Notes: generated by a model from the sequence alone, not told the origin. A DNA stretch of 64,000 bases from Rathayibacter_A sp036510655 (GCA_036510655.1 DATCDQ010000031.1:43334-107333), one strand, 5' to 3'. Positions 18,863 through 27,931 are shown, numbered from the stretch's first letter. Translations and numbers: made by a program.

Positions 18863-20353
18863 GTGTCTGGGTTCTTTCCCTGGTGGGTGGTGATCACCCA
18901 CTTCTTGAACATCGTGTGGATGCTGATGCTGTTCCGCTCCGGCATCGAGGTGCTGTCGGCCTTTCCGAAGCTGTACTGGCACGACGACTGTCCACCGGGA
19001 AGACAATGGTTGCGATTCTCGAAGAAGCAATTCGGTGCCGACACGCGTAAACCGTGGACCTCACTGAACGAGGAGGAGTCCTGGTCACCGGTGATCGCGT
19101 TGCCCGGCAGAAGGAACCTGGGTCTGGGCCGGCATTGGCATTTCATGACGATCCAGTTCTGGATCCTCACAGGGGTCGTGTATATCGCCACGATGTTCGC
19201 CACCGGTTATTGGCAGTACATCGTTCCCACCCACTGGTCTATCATTCCGGACACGATCAATTCCATCGGCAGCTATCTTCAATTCCAGTTCCCGGCCAAG
19301 ATCCCCGGCCAACCATTCGAACCGGCACAGAAACTCGCCTACTTCGTGGTGATCTTCCTGATGGCACCCGCCCAGATCCTGACCGGGGCAGCAATGTCAC
19401 CATCCGTGCTGGCACGCTTCCCCCGCTACGGCAAGCTATTCGGCGGCAAGCAAGGAACACGCAGCCTGCACTTCCTGATCATGTGTGCCTTCGCTGCATT
19501 CATCGTCGTGCACACGTTCATGGTGATCATCCACGGCCTGCCCAAGGAACTGGCGGCGATCGTTCTCGGCGACCCGGGCGGTGACCGCAGACTGGCAACG
19601 GGCATCGGGTTGGCCGCGCTGCTGGCCATCATCATCTTCCAGGTGGTAATCACCTGGTTCTCCGTGCGATACCGCAGACGCACCCAGCGGCTGCTCGGCC
19701 TGATGGTCGACCCGTTCGAACGCGTCATCTCACGCCGTTTCACCTCCCACCAGCGCTTCTCCCGCAAACACATTTCGCCGTATTTTCGGGTCAACGGCTA
19801 TCCGCCGCCCAGCGACGCGTACCAGCAGATGGCCGCCGGCGGCTTCCGCGACTACCGGCTCACGGTCGGCGGACTGGTGGCCCGCCCCTTGACGTATTCC
19901 CTGACCGAGCTGCGGAAACTCGGCGGGCAGAGGCAGATCACCAAGCACAACTGCATTCAGGGCTGGACGGCCATCGCGGAATGGGCAGGGATCCCGTTGG
20001 CGGATGTGATGGATCAGGTCAAACCGGCCCCGGAAGCCAAGTATGTCGTCTTCTACGGCATGGACGACAAAGGCTTGACCGAGGGTGAGGGCCGGTACGG
20101 GTTCTTCTACGGCACCATCCCGATCTATCTCGCACGGCACCCGCAAACGATCCTGGCGTTGGAGATGAACGGCGCACCGCTACCTGTCCAACACGGCGCC
20201 CCCATCCGGTTGCGGGTCGAGACCCAACTCGGTTTCAAGATGGTCAAGTGGATCCAGGGCATCGAATTCGTGAGCGATATCGCCGACATCGGCATGGGGA
20301 TGGGCGGTTGGCGTGAAGACCAGCAGTTCTACGCCAACGGCGCAGGAATCTAA
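18863..20353 (+). CDS. Cytochrome b561-molybdopterin oxidoreductase fusion
   Basis: 496 residues in two parts. The N-terminal half (to about residue 275) has roughly five membrane helices with several His in pairs, as in cytochrome b561/FdnI-type di-haem proteins (VITHFLNIVWMLML, HWHFMTIQFWILTG, LHFLIMCAFAAFIVVHTF). The C-terminal half is a sulfite oxidase/MsrP-like molybdopterin domain with the Mo-ligand Cys364 (KHNCIQGWTAIAEWAGI). In MsrPQ-type systems these are separate proteins; here one chain joins haem and Mo centres, so it probably passes electrons between quinone and an S- or N-oxide type substrate. The start is the GTG/ATG cluster after AGGAGCAGGAG. Confidence 0.9.
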   Translation: MSGFFPWWVVITHFLNIVWMLMLFRSGIEVLSAFPKLYWHDDCPPGRQWLRFSKKQFGADTRKPWTSLNEEESWSPVIALPGRRNLGLGRHWHFMTIQFWILTGVVYIATMFATGYWQYIVPTHWSIIPDTINSIGSYLQFQFPAKIPGQPFEPAQKLAYFVVIFLMAPAQILTGAAMSPSVLARFPRYGKLFGGKQGTRSLHFLIMCAFAAFIVVHTFMVIIHGLPKELAAIVLGDPGGDRRLATGIGLAALLAIIIFQVVITWFSVRYRRRTQRLLGLMVDPFERVISRRFTSHQRFSRKHISPYFRVNGYPPPSDAYQQMAAGGFRDYRLTVGGLVARPLTYSLTELRKLGGQRQITKHNCIQGWTAIAEWAGIPLADVMDQVKPAPEAKYVVFYGMDDKGLTEGEGRYGFFYGTIPIYLARHPQTILALEMNGAPLPVQHGAPIRLRVETQLGFKMVKWIQGIEFVSDIADIGMGMGGWREDQQFYANGAGI

Positions 20354-20363
20354 GAGAACACCC

Positions 20364-22139
20364 ATGGCATCCTCTACCCAAAGAACCCGTGACGCAGAAG
20401 AATTCCCACTGCACGTCCTGCGCGAATACGCACTCCTGGCCGATGGGCAACGCGGCGCCCTGATCGGCCCGCGGGGCGATATCGCCTGGATGTGCGCGCC
20501 ACGCTGGGATTCCGACGCCGTGTTCTCCTCGCTGATCGGGGGCGGCGGTAAGTATGCGATCACGCCGAGCGCGAAACCGTTCGTCTGGGGTGGATATTAC
20601 GAGGAAGGCACACTGATCTGGCACAGCAGATGGGTCACAACCTCCCAGGTCATCGAGAGCCGCGAGGCGTTGGCATTTCCGGGCGACCCGCACACCGCGG
20701 TGATGCTGCGCCGGGTGCTGGCCGTGGAAGGCGAGACCCACGTTGAGATGGTCTTGGACCCGCGCGCGGGGTTCGGTAGCCACAAGATGACTCGGCTCTC
20801 CAGTCATGACGGAGTGTGGACGGCGCGCTGTGGCCCCTTGTACATGCGCTTTTCCGGCGCAGAATCAGCGATGGCTGATCGCGACGGGGCCCTCCGCATG
20901 AGCCTGACGGTAGACGCGGGAGCCCATCACGACCTTGTTCTGGAACTCTCCGATGAACCACTGCGCGACACGCCGATCGACGCGGATCGCACCTGGGCGG
21001 CGACTGCCAATAGTTGGGAACGTGCAATCCCACAGCTGTCAAGCACGATCGCTGACGGAGACGCCCGACACTCCTATGCCGTTCTGCAAGGACTGACGTC
21101 TTCCGGTGGTGGCATGGTCGCAGGGGCCACGATGTCGTTGCCCGAGCATGTGGGGCGGGGACGCAACTACGACTACCGCTATGCGTGGATCCGCGACCAG
21201 TGTTATGCCGGACAGGCCGTCGCCGCCTGCGGAGCCTTCCCACTGCTGGATGATGCGGTGCGATTCGTGTCCGAACGGATGCTTGAAGACGGCCCGCACC
21301 TGAAGCCGGCGTACACGATCGCCGGAGGCCCTGTGCAAAGCGAGCGCACGCTTGACCTGCCGGGCTATCCCGGCGGCTCCGACAAGGTCGGCAACTGGGT
21401 GAACAAACAGTTCCAACTCGACGCATTCGGTGAGGCGCTCTCCCTGTTCGCGGCGGCCGCCGACCGTGACCGGCTCGACACCGAACAGTGGGGTGCGGTC
21501 GAGGTGGCTGTGTCCGCTATCGAAAAACGGCGCATGGAACCGGATGCCGGCATCTGGGAGCTCGACAACGAACGCTGGGCGCACTCACGCCTGAGTTGCG
21601 TGGCCGGTCTGCGCGCGATCGCAAGTCATGCTCCATCCGGGCAGGGTGCAGACTGGAGTTCGCTCGCCGACAGTATCCTCGCCGACACGGCTACCGACTG
21701 CCTGCATGCCAGCGGCCGCTGGCAACGGGCCCCCGGCGACGATCGCGTCGACTCAGCGCTGCTGATCCCTGCCATCCGCGGCGCGCTGCCCGCCGACGAT
21801 CCGAGAACCCTTGCGACACTCACCGCGATCTTGGATGACCTGGGGCAGGACGGCTTCATGTATCGGTTCCGCCACGACCAGCGGCAACTCGGTCAGGCCG
21901 AGGGTGCCTTCCTTCTCTGCGGTTTCATGACCAGTCTTGCGCTGCACCAGCAAGGCCGCGAAGTCGAAGCGAACCGATGGTTCGAACGCAATCGAGCGGC
22001 ATGCGGGCCTCCCGGATTGTTCTCCGAAGAGTACGACACGGCGCAACGGCAAATGCGCGGCAACATGCCCCAGGCGTTCGTCCACGCACTGATGTTGGAA
22101 ACAGCCCAGACTCTGGCCACCCCATCGCTGAAACCGTGA
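20364..22139 (+). CDS. Glycoside hydrolase family 15 protein
   Basis: 591 residues from the ATG at 20364, 10 bases after the oxidoreductase stop. An N-terminal beta-sandwich begins EYALLADGQRGALIGPRGDI; the (alpha/alpha)6 barrel contains GRNYDYRYAWIRDQ, the general acid Glu near residue 398 in DAGIWEL, and the general base Glu near 555 in LFSEEYD. This is the GH15 pattern of bacterial glucoamylases and trehalases. The location beside redox genes and an SDR suggests trehalose or maltoside breakdown during stress, which is inference. Confidence 0.92.
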   Translation: MASSTQRTRDAEEFPLHVLREYALLADGQRGALIGPRGDIAWMCAPRWDSDAVFSSLIGGGGKYAITPSAKPFVWGGYYEEGTLIWHSRWVTTSQVIESREALAFPGDPHTAVMLRRVLAVEGETHVEMVLDPRAGFGSHKMTRLSSHDGVWTARCGPLYMRFSGAESAMADRDGALRMSLTVDAGAHHDLVLELSDEPLRDTPIDADRTWAATANSWERAIPQLSSTIADGDARHSYAVLQGLTSSGGGMVAGATMSLPEHVGRGRNYDYRYAWIRDQCYAGQAVAACGAFPLLDDAVRFVSERMLEDGPHLKPAYTIAGGPVQSERTLDLPGYPGGSDKVGNWVNKQFQLDAFGEALSLFAAAADRDRLDTEQWGAVEVAVSAIEKRRMEPDAGIWELDNERWAHSRLSCVAGLRAIASHAPSGQGADWSSLADSILADTATDCLHASGRWQRAPGDDRVDSALLIPAIRGALPADDPRTLATLTAILDDLGQDGFMYRFRHDQRQLGQAEGAFLLCGFMTSLALHQQGREVEANRWFERNRAACGPPGLFSEEYDTAQRQMRGNMPQAFVHALMLETAQTLATPSLKP

Positions 22140-22200
22140 GTCCAATATGGCGCGCAGCTCAGACTTGCAACACGATTAGTCAACCTAACAGGAGGTCACT

Positions 22201-23223
22201 ATGAACGTATCCCAGACCGGTCAAGTCGTCGTCGTCACCGGATCCAGCGGCGGCATCGGACGTGCAACAGCCCTAGCGTTCGGCGCACGTGGCGCCAAAG
22301 TGGTACTCCTTGCCCGAGGTGAGGCCGGTCTGGCCGGGGCGGTTCGCGACATCGAAGAGGCCGGCGGAACCGCACTGGCCATCCCGACCGATGTGTCGGA
22401 CCCGGAGCAGCTGGAGGCTGCCGCGATGAAGGCGGAGGAAGCTTTCGGGCCGATCGATGTCTGGGTCAATGTCGCCTTCACCTCGGTGTTCGCGCAATTC
22501 ACAGACATTACGCCGGCTGAATACAAGCGAGTCACGGAGGTCAACTACCTCGGTTACGTCTACGCCACCATGATCGCGCTCAAACGGATGCTCCCGCGTG
22601 ACAGCGGCACGATCGTGCAGGTCGGCTCGGCGCTCGCCTACCGCGGAATACCATTGCAAACCGCATATTGCGGTTCGAAGCACGCCATCCAGGGCTTCCA
22701 TGAGTCGTTGCGCTGCGAGCTTCTGCACAACAAAAGCAACGTTCACGTGACCATGCCGCAGATGCCCGCCGTGAACACGCCCCAATTCGACTGGGTGATC
22801 AACCGGATGCCGAAGCCGGCGCAACCGGTGCCGCCGATCTACCAACCGGAACTGGCCGCGCGCGCGGTGCTATACGCCGCCGACCACCCGAAGCGCCGCG
22901 AGTACTGGGTCGGCGGCAGCACCGTCGCGACTCTCGCGGCCAACGCGATCGCGCCGGGACTGCTCGACCGTTATCTCGCGCGCACCGGGTTCTCCTCGCA
23001 ACAGGATGACCGGACGCAGCCGAAAGATCACCCGACCAACCTGTGGCAACCGGCGGACGGACCAGAAGGCCACGATTACGGCGCGCACGGCAGCTTCGAC
23101 GCACGAGCCATCACGCGCAGCATCCAGATCTGGGCGTCCGAACACCACGGCCTGCTCGCGTCCGTCGGCGGCGCGGCCATGGTCGGCGCCGTCGCACTTC
23201 TCGGAAGAAGGTCAATCAGATGA
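22201..23223 (+). CDS. Short-chain dehydrogenase/reductase with C-terminal membrane tail
   Basis: 340 residues. The classical SDR motifs TGSSGGIG (13-20), the NVA variant of NNAG in VNVAFTSVF, and YCGSK (Tyr156, Lys160) are present. The chain is about 90 residues longer than a minimal SDR and ends in a hydrophobic segment (ASVGGAAMVGAVALLG) that could anchor it in the membrane. AGGAGGT lies just before the ATG. The stop overlaps the next gene by four bases. Confidence 0.92.
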   Translation: MNVSQTGQVVVVTGSSGGIGRATALAFGARGAKVVLLARGEAGLAGAVRDIEEAGGTALAIPTDVSDPEQLEAAAMKAEEAFGPIDVWVNVAFTSVFAQFTDITPAEYKRVTEVNYLGYVYATMIALKRMLPRDSGTIVQVGSALAYRGIPLQTAYCGSKHAIQGFHESLRCELLHNKSNVHVTMPQMPAVNTPQFDWVINRMPKPAQPVPPIYQPELAARAVLYAADHPKRREYWVGGSTVATLAANAIAPGLLDRYLARTGFSSQQDDRTQPKDHPTNLWQPADGPEGHDYGAHGSFDARAITRSIQIWASEHHGLLASVGGAAMVGAVALLGRRSIR

Positions 23224-23543
23224 TTCGAACCGACATCGTCCGCGCGGCCTGGGGCTTATGCCAGGTTGTCGCGGCCCCGTCTATTGCCCGAGCTGAGCTC
23301 GGGCACGATGCCGATACCGTCACGACCTGGGCGATCCGGATACTCGGCGCCCGGCAGATCGTGCAAGGCGCAATCCTCAGCCGAACTGCCTCGCGCACCG
23401 CGCATCGGGTCGGCGGGGTGATCGACATCCTGCACGCGTCAAGCATGGTGATCGTCGCCATCGCCAACCCCGGGCGGCGTCGCGCGGCCATCATCGATGG
23501 GAGCGTCGCGAGCTGTCTTGCCATCGCGGAGTTGCGGCGGTGA
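23220..23543 (+). CDS. Small hypothetical membrane-associated protein
   Basis: 107 residues starting at ATG 23220, overlapping the SDR stop (ATGA), hence translationally coupled. There are three moderately hydrophobic segments (near 7-20, 38-54 and 68-82). No family recognised. The coupling suggests a role with the SDR. Confidence 0.7.
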   Translation: MIRTDIVRAAWGLCQVVAAPSIARAELGHDADTVTTWAIRILGARQIVQGAILSRTASRTAHRVGGVIDILHASSMVIVAIANPGRRRAAIIDGSVASCLAIAELRR

Positions 23544-23597
23544 TCCGGTACATGCTCTGACGCCGTCATGAACGGCAGCTGGAAGGAGAAGACAATC

Positions 23598-23852
23598 ATG
23601 GGTCAAACGAAGCAGGCAGATTCGCCCAAGCCGGTGCGCAGCCTCGTCACCGCGCGAATGGACCGGCACCATCTATCTCCTCGCCGCCTGGGGATCGGCG
23701 GAGAGTACACAGCCATCAACTCGGTAATCGACGAACTTATCCCGTCGCACTATCGCGGTCGCGTCGACATCGCCGTCAACGGCACATATTGGGCCGGCGC
23801 GGCGAGCGGCGCGTTCGCCAACCTCTTCCTGTTGGCCAACACTGTCGTTTGA
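23598..23852 (+). pseudogene. MFS sugar transporter, 5' part (truncated and internally deleted)
   Basis: A good AAGGAG precedes ATG 23598. The frame begins like an MFS N-terminus (PKPVRSLVTARMDR), then jumps to the family's GIGGEYTAINSVIDELIP, SHYRGRVDIAVNGTYWAGA and FANLFLLANT, so about 110 residues including three membrane helices are missing. It ends in TGA at 23852 just inside a repeat array. The next piece of the same protein family appears 2.7 kb away at 26549. Confidence 0.8.
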
Positions 23853-23931
23853 CACGAAAGATGTCCGTTTGACACGGAACTTGTCCGCGTGACGGCGGAT
23901 CTGTCCGATTGACACGAAAGATGTCCGCTCG
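23843..23931. repeat. Four 20-bp direct repeats, possible insertion-element end
   Basis: Consensus TGTCCGTTTGACACGAAAGA. Units lie at 23843-23861 (19 bp), 23862-23881, 23882-23901 and 23902-23921, then TGTCCGCTCG. Repeated transposase-binding sites at element ends are known for IS21-type elements. The array begins exactly where the MFS gene is broken. A related inverted GGACAAGTTC occurs at 26452-26461. Confidence 0.7.
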
Positions 23932-24016
23932 TTGGTGTCCTTTGTCATTCTTCTCAACTGAATTGTCAATTTCTCAACTGGGTTGTCCAAGGTCGCGCGC
24001 GACTTTCGGACCACCA

Positions 24017-24350
24017 TCACGGGTTTTCAGGGATGAGTTGAAACTCGATGTGCGCGCGCGCCGTGCCGGGTGGCGCATCCGGGTGATCGAGGTCCCGGCG
24101 ATATCGCGCAGTGAGCTCCTGCATCTCACGGCGCGGTTCTCGCGCCTCATCCAGCACTCGCAAGTGATAGCTGGTCACACCGGTGGACTGTTCGATCCGT
24201 TAACCGAGACTGGTCGCGGTCGCCGGGCCATCGGCCTGGAGCAGATCCAATAGGTGCAGGCGGCTCGGATGCACCAGTCCCCGCAACGCGGTCGGGCTGA
24301 GAATCGCATCCTGCGCGGGGTCCAGCCAATCGGGAGATCACTCATCCCGC
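24017..24350 (-). pseudogene. ArsR-type winged-helix regulator, decayed
   Basis: Leftward from about 24350 the frame reads SPDWLDPAQDAILSPTALRG, LVHPSRLHLLDLLQADGPA and TATSLG, hits TAA, and resumes as RIEQSTGVTSYHLRVLDEA. It then jumps to a C-terminal piece (REMQELTARYRRDLDHPDAP ... FQLIPENP) ending in TGA at 24017. The central region of the protein is missing, a TAA sits inside the HTH and another TGA precedes the start, so it is broken. Confidence 0.75.
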
Positions 24351-24556
24351 CACAGGCCATCCTCTGGCCAGTCGCAGAAAGCCAGGTCTCGCAAGCGGAA
24401 CTTCACTGATGCAGATTTCAGTCGACGACGCGAGAGGTAAGCACCGACGCTCGACGTGCAACGAGACTCATCTAAACTGCTCGCGTAACGGTTCCAGGCG
24501 TAGCCTCTTCGCGTATCGTCACACGGACACTGTCAGCCGGATTGATCGGAGTAGCC

Positions 24557-25039
24557 ATGCCAACTGATCTCAGCGGATTCCTCGATGGCGTGGATCGGGC
24601 AATATACATCGTCACCACCGCGGTCGACGAAGAGCGCTCCGGATGCCTGGTCGGCTTCGTCACGCAGGTCAGCATTGACCCGCCTCGACTCCTGGTCTGT
24701 CTGTCGGTGGCCAACCACACCTATGTTGTCGCGCAGCACGCGTCGGTGCTCGTGGTGCACTTGCTTGGCCGGGATCAGGGCGAGCTGGCGGCACTTTTCG
24801 GCAGCACGACCGGCGACGAGATCGACAAGTTCCAGCGATGCGGTTGGCAGCGTGGGCCGGCTGGGGTTCCGGTGTTGGAAGGCGTTCCGGGCTGGATGGT
24901 TGGTTCGATCGTGCAGCGGATTCCGTTCGGCGATCACGTGGGGTTCATTCTAGAACCGCTCGAGGCTCATCGACACGACACGGGCGTGGTGTTGACCTTC
25001 GAGCAGGTGAAGGACCTGCATCCCGGGCATCCGGCCTGA
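24557..25039 (+). CDS. Flavin reductase-like (FMN-binding split barrel) protein
   Basis: 160 residues with the split-barrel flavin reductase pattern: YIVTTAVDEERSGCLVGFV, then QVSIDPPRLLVCLSVANHTY and VHLLGRDQGELAALFGSTTG. Family members reduce flavin with NAD(P)H for partner oxygenases or bind FMN/F420. GGAG lies five bases before ATG 24557, making that the preferred start over TTG 24542. No oxygenase partner is adjacent. Confidence 0.88.
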   Translation: MPTDLSGFLDGVDRAIYIVTTAVDEERSGCLVGFVTQVSIDPPRLLVCLSVANHTYVVAQHASVLVVHLLGRDQGELAALFGSTTGDEIDKFQRCGWQRGPAGVPVLEGVPGWMVGSIVQRIPFGDHVGFILEPLEAHRHDTGVVLTFEQVKDLHPGHPA

Positions 25040-25078
25040 GCAGGTCATCCGGATTGAAGGAGCGAGCCGGCCCGCCGC

Positions 25079-25288
25079 CTACACTTTGCTCAGCGCTGAG
25101 CCCTTGTGCAGTGCGACGTGGTCCGTCTTGTCGCTCTCGATCTCATATTGCGGGTCATCCTCGCTGCATCGGTGCATATGCCCCTTGTAGTCCACATCCT
25201 TGGTGTGCACTTTCGTGATCCGACCCTGCACGTGACCGGCTTCGGAGTTCCACCTCACGTGATCCCCGACAGAAAACTTCTTCGCCAT
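25079..25288 (-). CDS. DUF2945 (hypervirulence-associated TUDOR-like) small protein
   Basis: 69 residues. The FSVGDHVRWNSEAGHVQGRI opening, KDVDYKGHMHRCSEDDPQYE and the ending HVALHKGSALSKV match DUF2945, a small beta-rich domain often found in stress-linked loci. GGGAGG lies just before the ATG at 25288; the longer frame upstream is not coding. Function unknown. Confidence 0.9.
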   Translation of the reverse strand: MAKKFSVGDHVRWNSEAGHVQGRITKVHTKDVDYKGHMHRCSEDDPQYEIESDKTDHVALHKGSALSKV

Positions 25289-25383
25289 CTGGGCGCCTCC
25301 CGACTCGTGCCACCTACTTATCAACGCGTACCGGTCACCACATACTCGTCGCAAGGTACCTATCAGCACAGTAGAGTGCCTGC

Positions 25384-26295
25384 ATGACAAGCGCAGAGCG
25401 GCTGGGCGTGCTCGGAGTCGGTCGGATGGGGTTGCCGGTGTGCGCCCGGCTCGTGACAGCCGGCTTTTCGGTGACGGCTTTCGACATCCGTCCGCAGGTG
25501 CGCGCTGCCGTCGAGGCAGCCGGTGCAATCTGGGCGCCGGATGTCGCGACGCTCGCGGCATCCGTCGATATCGTGATCACGGTGTTGCCTGGAGCGCCCG
25601 AGCTGGAGCAGGCGATGTCTGGCGCGAACGGAGGCCTGCGCGGGATGGCCGCCGGATCCTGCTGGTTGGATCTGACCAGCAACGATCCACGCGTCGCACA
25701 CAAGCTCGCCGCGCTGGCGAATGCGGACTCGATTGTGAGCGTGAGCGCGCCGATGGGAGGCGGAGTGACTGCCGCGACGTCGGGAACGCTGACATTCTTC
25801 GTCGGTGGCGCAGCATCCGCCATCGACCGCGTCCGACCGGTATTCGCGGCGCTCGGCGCACCGGATGCCGTACGCGTCGTTGGCGAGGACGTTGGCGCCG
25901 CGCATACGGCGAAACTTCTGGCCAACCTGTTGTGGTTCGGGCACGTGGCGGCCACCACCGAAGCCCTACTGCTCGGCCAATCCCTAGGCATCGACCTGCA
26001 GACGTTGCGCGCAGCACTCGGCGAGAGCGCCGGCGGCAGCACCTTCATGGATCGACACCTCGACCACTTGCTGGCCGGCGACTATCTGCAGTCCTTTGGG
26101 TTGGATCGGTGCGTCGACGAACTTGAAATCGTGACGTCGTTGGCGGCCGAAAAGGGTGTCCCGTTCGAGTTGTCGTCGCTGGTCACCCGGCTACACGAGG
26201 AAGCGCTGGCCCGTTTCGGCCCCGTCAACGGCGAACTTCTCGTCGCGAAACTGCTCGAGGAACGCGCGGGAAGACAACTGCGCGCCTGCGGCTGA
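25384..26295 (+). CDS. NAD(P)-dependent beta-hydroxyacid dehydrogenase family protein
   Basis: 303 residues. An N-terminal Rossmann fold (LGVLGVGRMGLPVCARL), the substrate-binding motif in VSAPMGGGVTAATSGTLTFF and the catalytic-Lys region AAHTAKLLANLLWFG match 3-hydroxyisobutyrate dehydrogenase/6-phosphogluconate dehydrogenase relatives. It oxidises a beta-hydroxy acid or reduces a semialdehyde; the substrate is unknown. It stands alone between two pieces of a broken MFS gene. Confidence 0.9.
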   Translation: MTSAERLGVLGVGRMGLPVCARLVTAGFSVTAFDIRPQVRAAVEAAGAIWAPDVATLAASVDIVITVLPGAPELEQAMSGANGGLRGMAAGSCWLDLTSNDPRVAHKLAALANADSIVSVSAPMGGGVTAATSGTLTFFVGGAASAIDRVRPVFAALGAPDAVRVVGEDVGAAHTAKLLANLLWFGHVAATTEALLLGQSLGIDLQTLRAALGESAGGSTFMDRHLDHLLAGDYLQSFGLDRCVDELEIVTSLAAEKGVPFELSSLVTRLHEEALARFGPVNGELLVAKLLEERAGRQLRACG

Positions 26296-26548
26296 GTCGC
26301 GGGGGGACGTGCGTCCCGGGGCGTCCACAAGCCGACGATCAAGGCGATCAGAGCGGCCTCCGGCCTTCTGGGTTGCAGTCGGTCATGACCTCCGAGACGA
26401 ATGGGCGCGCGGCATCGATGAGTCCGCGCAAGCACCCGCGATTTCAACTTTTGGACAAGTTCGATGACACGGATCCGTGAATTCAGCGACCGCCTGAATT
26501 GACAAATGCCTGATCAGCTGGACCTTGCTTTGCCAACTCCGATGACAA

Positions 26549-26683
26549 GGAACAAACACGGACTTTCCCAACAGCTGAGGCTGGCGCATCGGCTTCTTCA
26601 TCGGGCCGTTTCTCGGGCTGATCATCATCTACCTCAGGAGGCACATCCCCGAGAGCCCGCGTTGGCCTATGCCAGCGCATTGA
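26549..26683 (+). pseudogene. MFS sugar transporter, later part of the split gene
   Basis: The frame reads TNTDFPNS, TGA, then GWRIGFFIGPFLGLIIIYL and RRHIPESPRW before a stop at 26683. In intact relatives this block directly follows the LFLLANT stretch where the 23598 fragment breaks off. The two fragments are therefore neighbours in one ancestral gene, separated by about 2.7 kb of other DNA. Confidence 0.75.
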
Positions 26684-26925
26684 ACAAGCTTCGCACCCTG
26701 GTCACCGGCGTTCTCGGCGCGGATGCAAAGGTCGCCTACAGGCTGGTTCGTGGTTCACCGAGTTCAGTGCTCCTCGCTGAGTCCGCACAGGCAGACTTGC
26801 TCGTCCTGGACGCTCCACGAAGGCGGGCCAGTCTCCGCTCACCGATTCTGGCGCACCGGCTCATCTATGCTGCCGCGTGCCCGATTCTGATCATGCCACC
26901 GGTCCCACTGAATTCCGGCACGTGA
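26680..26925 (+). pseudogene. Universal stress protein, C-terminal remnant
   Basis: In the frame after the MFS remnant: LNKLRTLVTGVLGADAKVAY, RLVRGSPSSVLLAESAQADL and LVLDAPRRRASL ending ACPILIMPP. This is the second half of a USP domain without its N-terminal half. It is fused head-to-tail to the transporter remnant and has no plausible start of its own. Confidence 0.7.
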
Positions 26926-26971
26926 GCATGATCGCCCGCGACGATCCATGCCGTATTCGGCGTGCGCCGCG

Positions 26972-27931
26972 TTATAGGTATGCGCGCAGTTCAGGAGACC
27001 GAAGCCTCTTTAGCGCCTGAAGTTCGAGTTGACGGGCACGTTGTTTTGATATGCCGAACATAGCGCCGATGCGATCCAGGGTCGTCGGGTCGCATCCGTC
27101 GAGTCCAAAGCGCATGCGCAGAATGTCACTCTCTCGATCCGGGAGTTCGTCGACGCGTGCGCGCACGGCCACCCGCGTGATTTCCAGGGCGACGAGATCG
27201 GGAACAGAGGGGCAGCCGTCGTCCATGATCAGATCGCCGAGTTCTGAGTTGGCGTCGCCCTCGGTCCGGAGGTCGAGCGAGACTGGCTCTCGATCTGCCG
27301 ACCGCAGGCGGTGCACCTCCTGGATCGTCAGATTTGACTCATCCGCGAGTTCGACTTCGCTGACTTCTCGACCCCACTCGATTGCGAGCTCTCGCTCCAG
27401 GCTGCGGAGCCGGTTGATCTTCTCCATCGTGTGGACGGGAATGCGAATCGCGCGTGCTCCGCCAGCCAAACTCTGCCAGATCGTCTGGCGGATCCACCAC
27501 ATCGCATAGGTGGAGAACTTGAATCCGCGGGTGTAGTCGAACATCTTCACCGCGCGGTCCAGCCCGAGATTTCCGTTCTGAATCAGGTCCATCATTCCGA
27601 GCCCACGCGCGGTGTAGTGCTTTGCGACGCTGACCACGAGCTTGAGGTTCCCTCGGACGAAGCACGCGTAGGCGGCGCGCCCATCCCGCACTAGGAACTC
27701 AAGCTCGGCCTCAGTGGCTCCGTTCGCGGCCCCTGCCGCGGCCAGCCGATCGCCTGCGATCAGCCCAACCTCGATGCGCACGGCAAGGTCGATCTCGTCC
27801 TGCGCGGTCAAGATCGGGATCGGGCCAATCTGCTCCAGGTAGTCGTGTACGGCATCCGTCGATGCACCGCGGATGTCCGTGCGAGGACCGCCCGCCCCCG
27901 ACATCGATGTCATTGCGAGTGTGTTCGTCAT
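26972..27931 (-). CDS. RNA polymerase sigma-70 family factor (primary-like/SigB-type)
   Basis: 319 residues with region 1.2 (VHDYLEQIGPIPILTAQDEI), region 2 (RGNLKLVVSVAKHYTARGLG, then MDLIQNGNLGLDRAVKMFDY and FKFSTYAMWWIRQTI), region 3 (RIPVHTMEKINRL) and region 4 (LPDRESDILRMRFGLDG, GISKQRARQLELQALKRLR). It is close to principal sigma factors but has only a short N-terminus, as in the SigB/HrdB-like alternative factors of actinobacteria. The ATG at 27931 has GGGGAG upstream. Its promoter at 28039-28067 carries the operator shared with the PIG-L operon and the TetR locus. Confidence 0.93.
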   Translation of the reverse strand: MTNTLAMTSMSGAGGPRTDIRGASTDAVHDYLEQIGPIPILTAQDEIDLAVRIEVGLIAGDRLAAAGAANGATEAELEFLVRDGRAAYACFVRGNLKLVVSVAKHYTARGLGMMDLIQNGNLGLDRAVKMFDYTRGFKFSTYAMWWIRQTIWQSLAGGARAIRIPVHTMEKINRLRSLERELAIEWGREVSEVELADESNLTIQEVHRLRSADREPVSLDLRTEGDANSELGDLIMDDGCPSVPDLVALEITRVAVRARVDELPDRESDILRMRFGLDGCDPTTLDRIGAMFGISKQRARQLELQALKRLRSPELRAYL

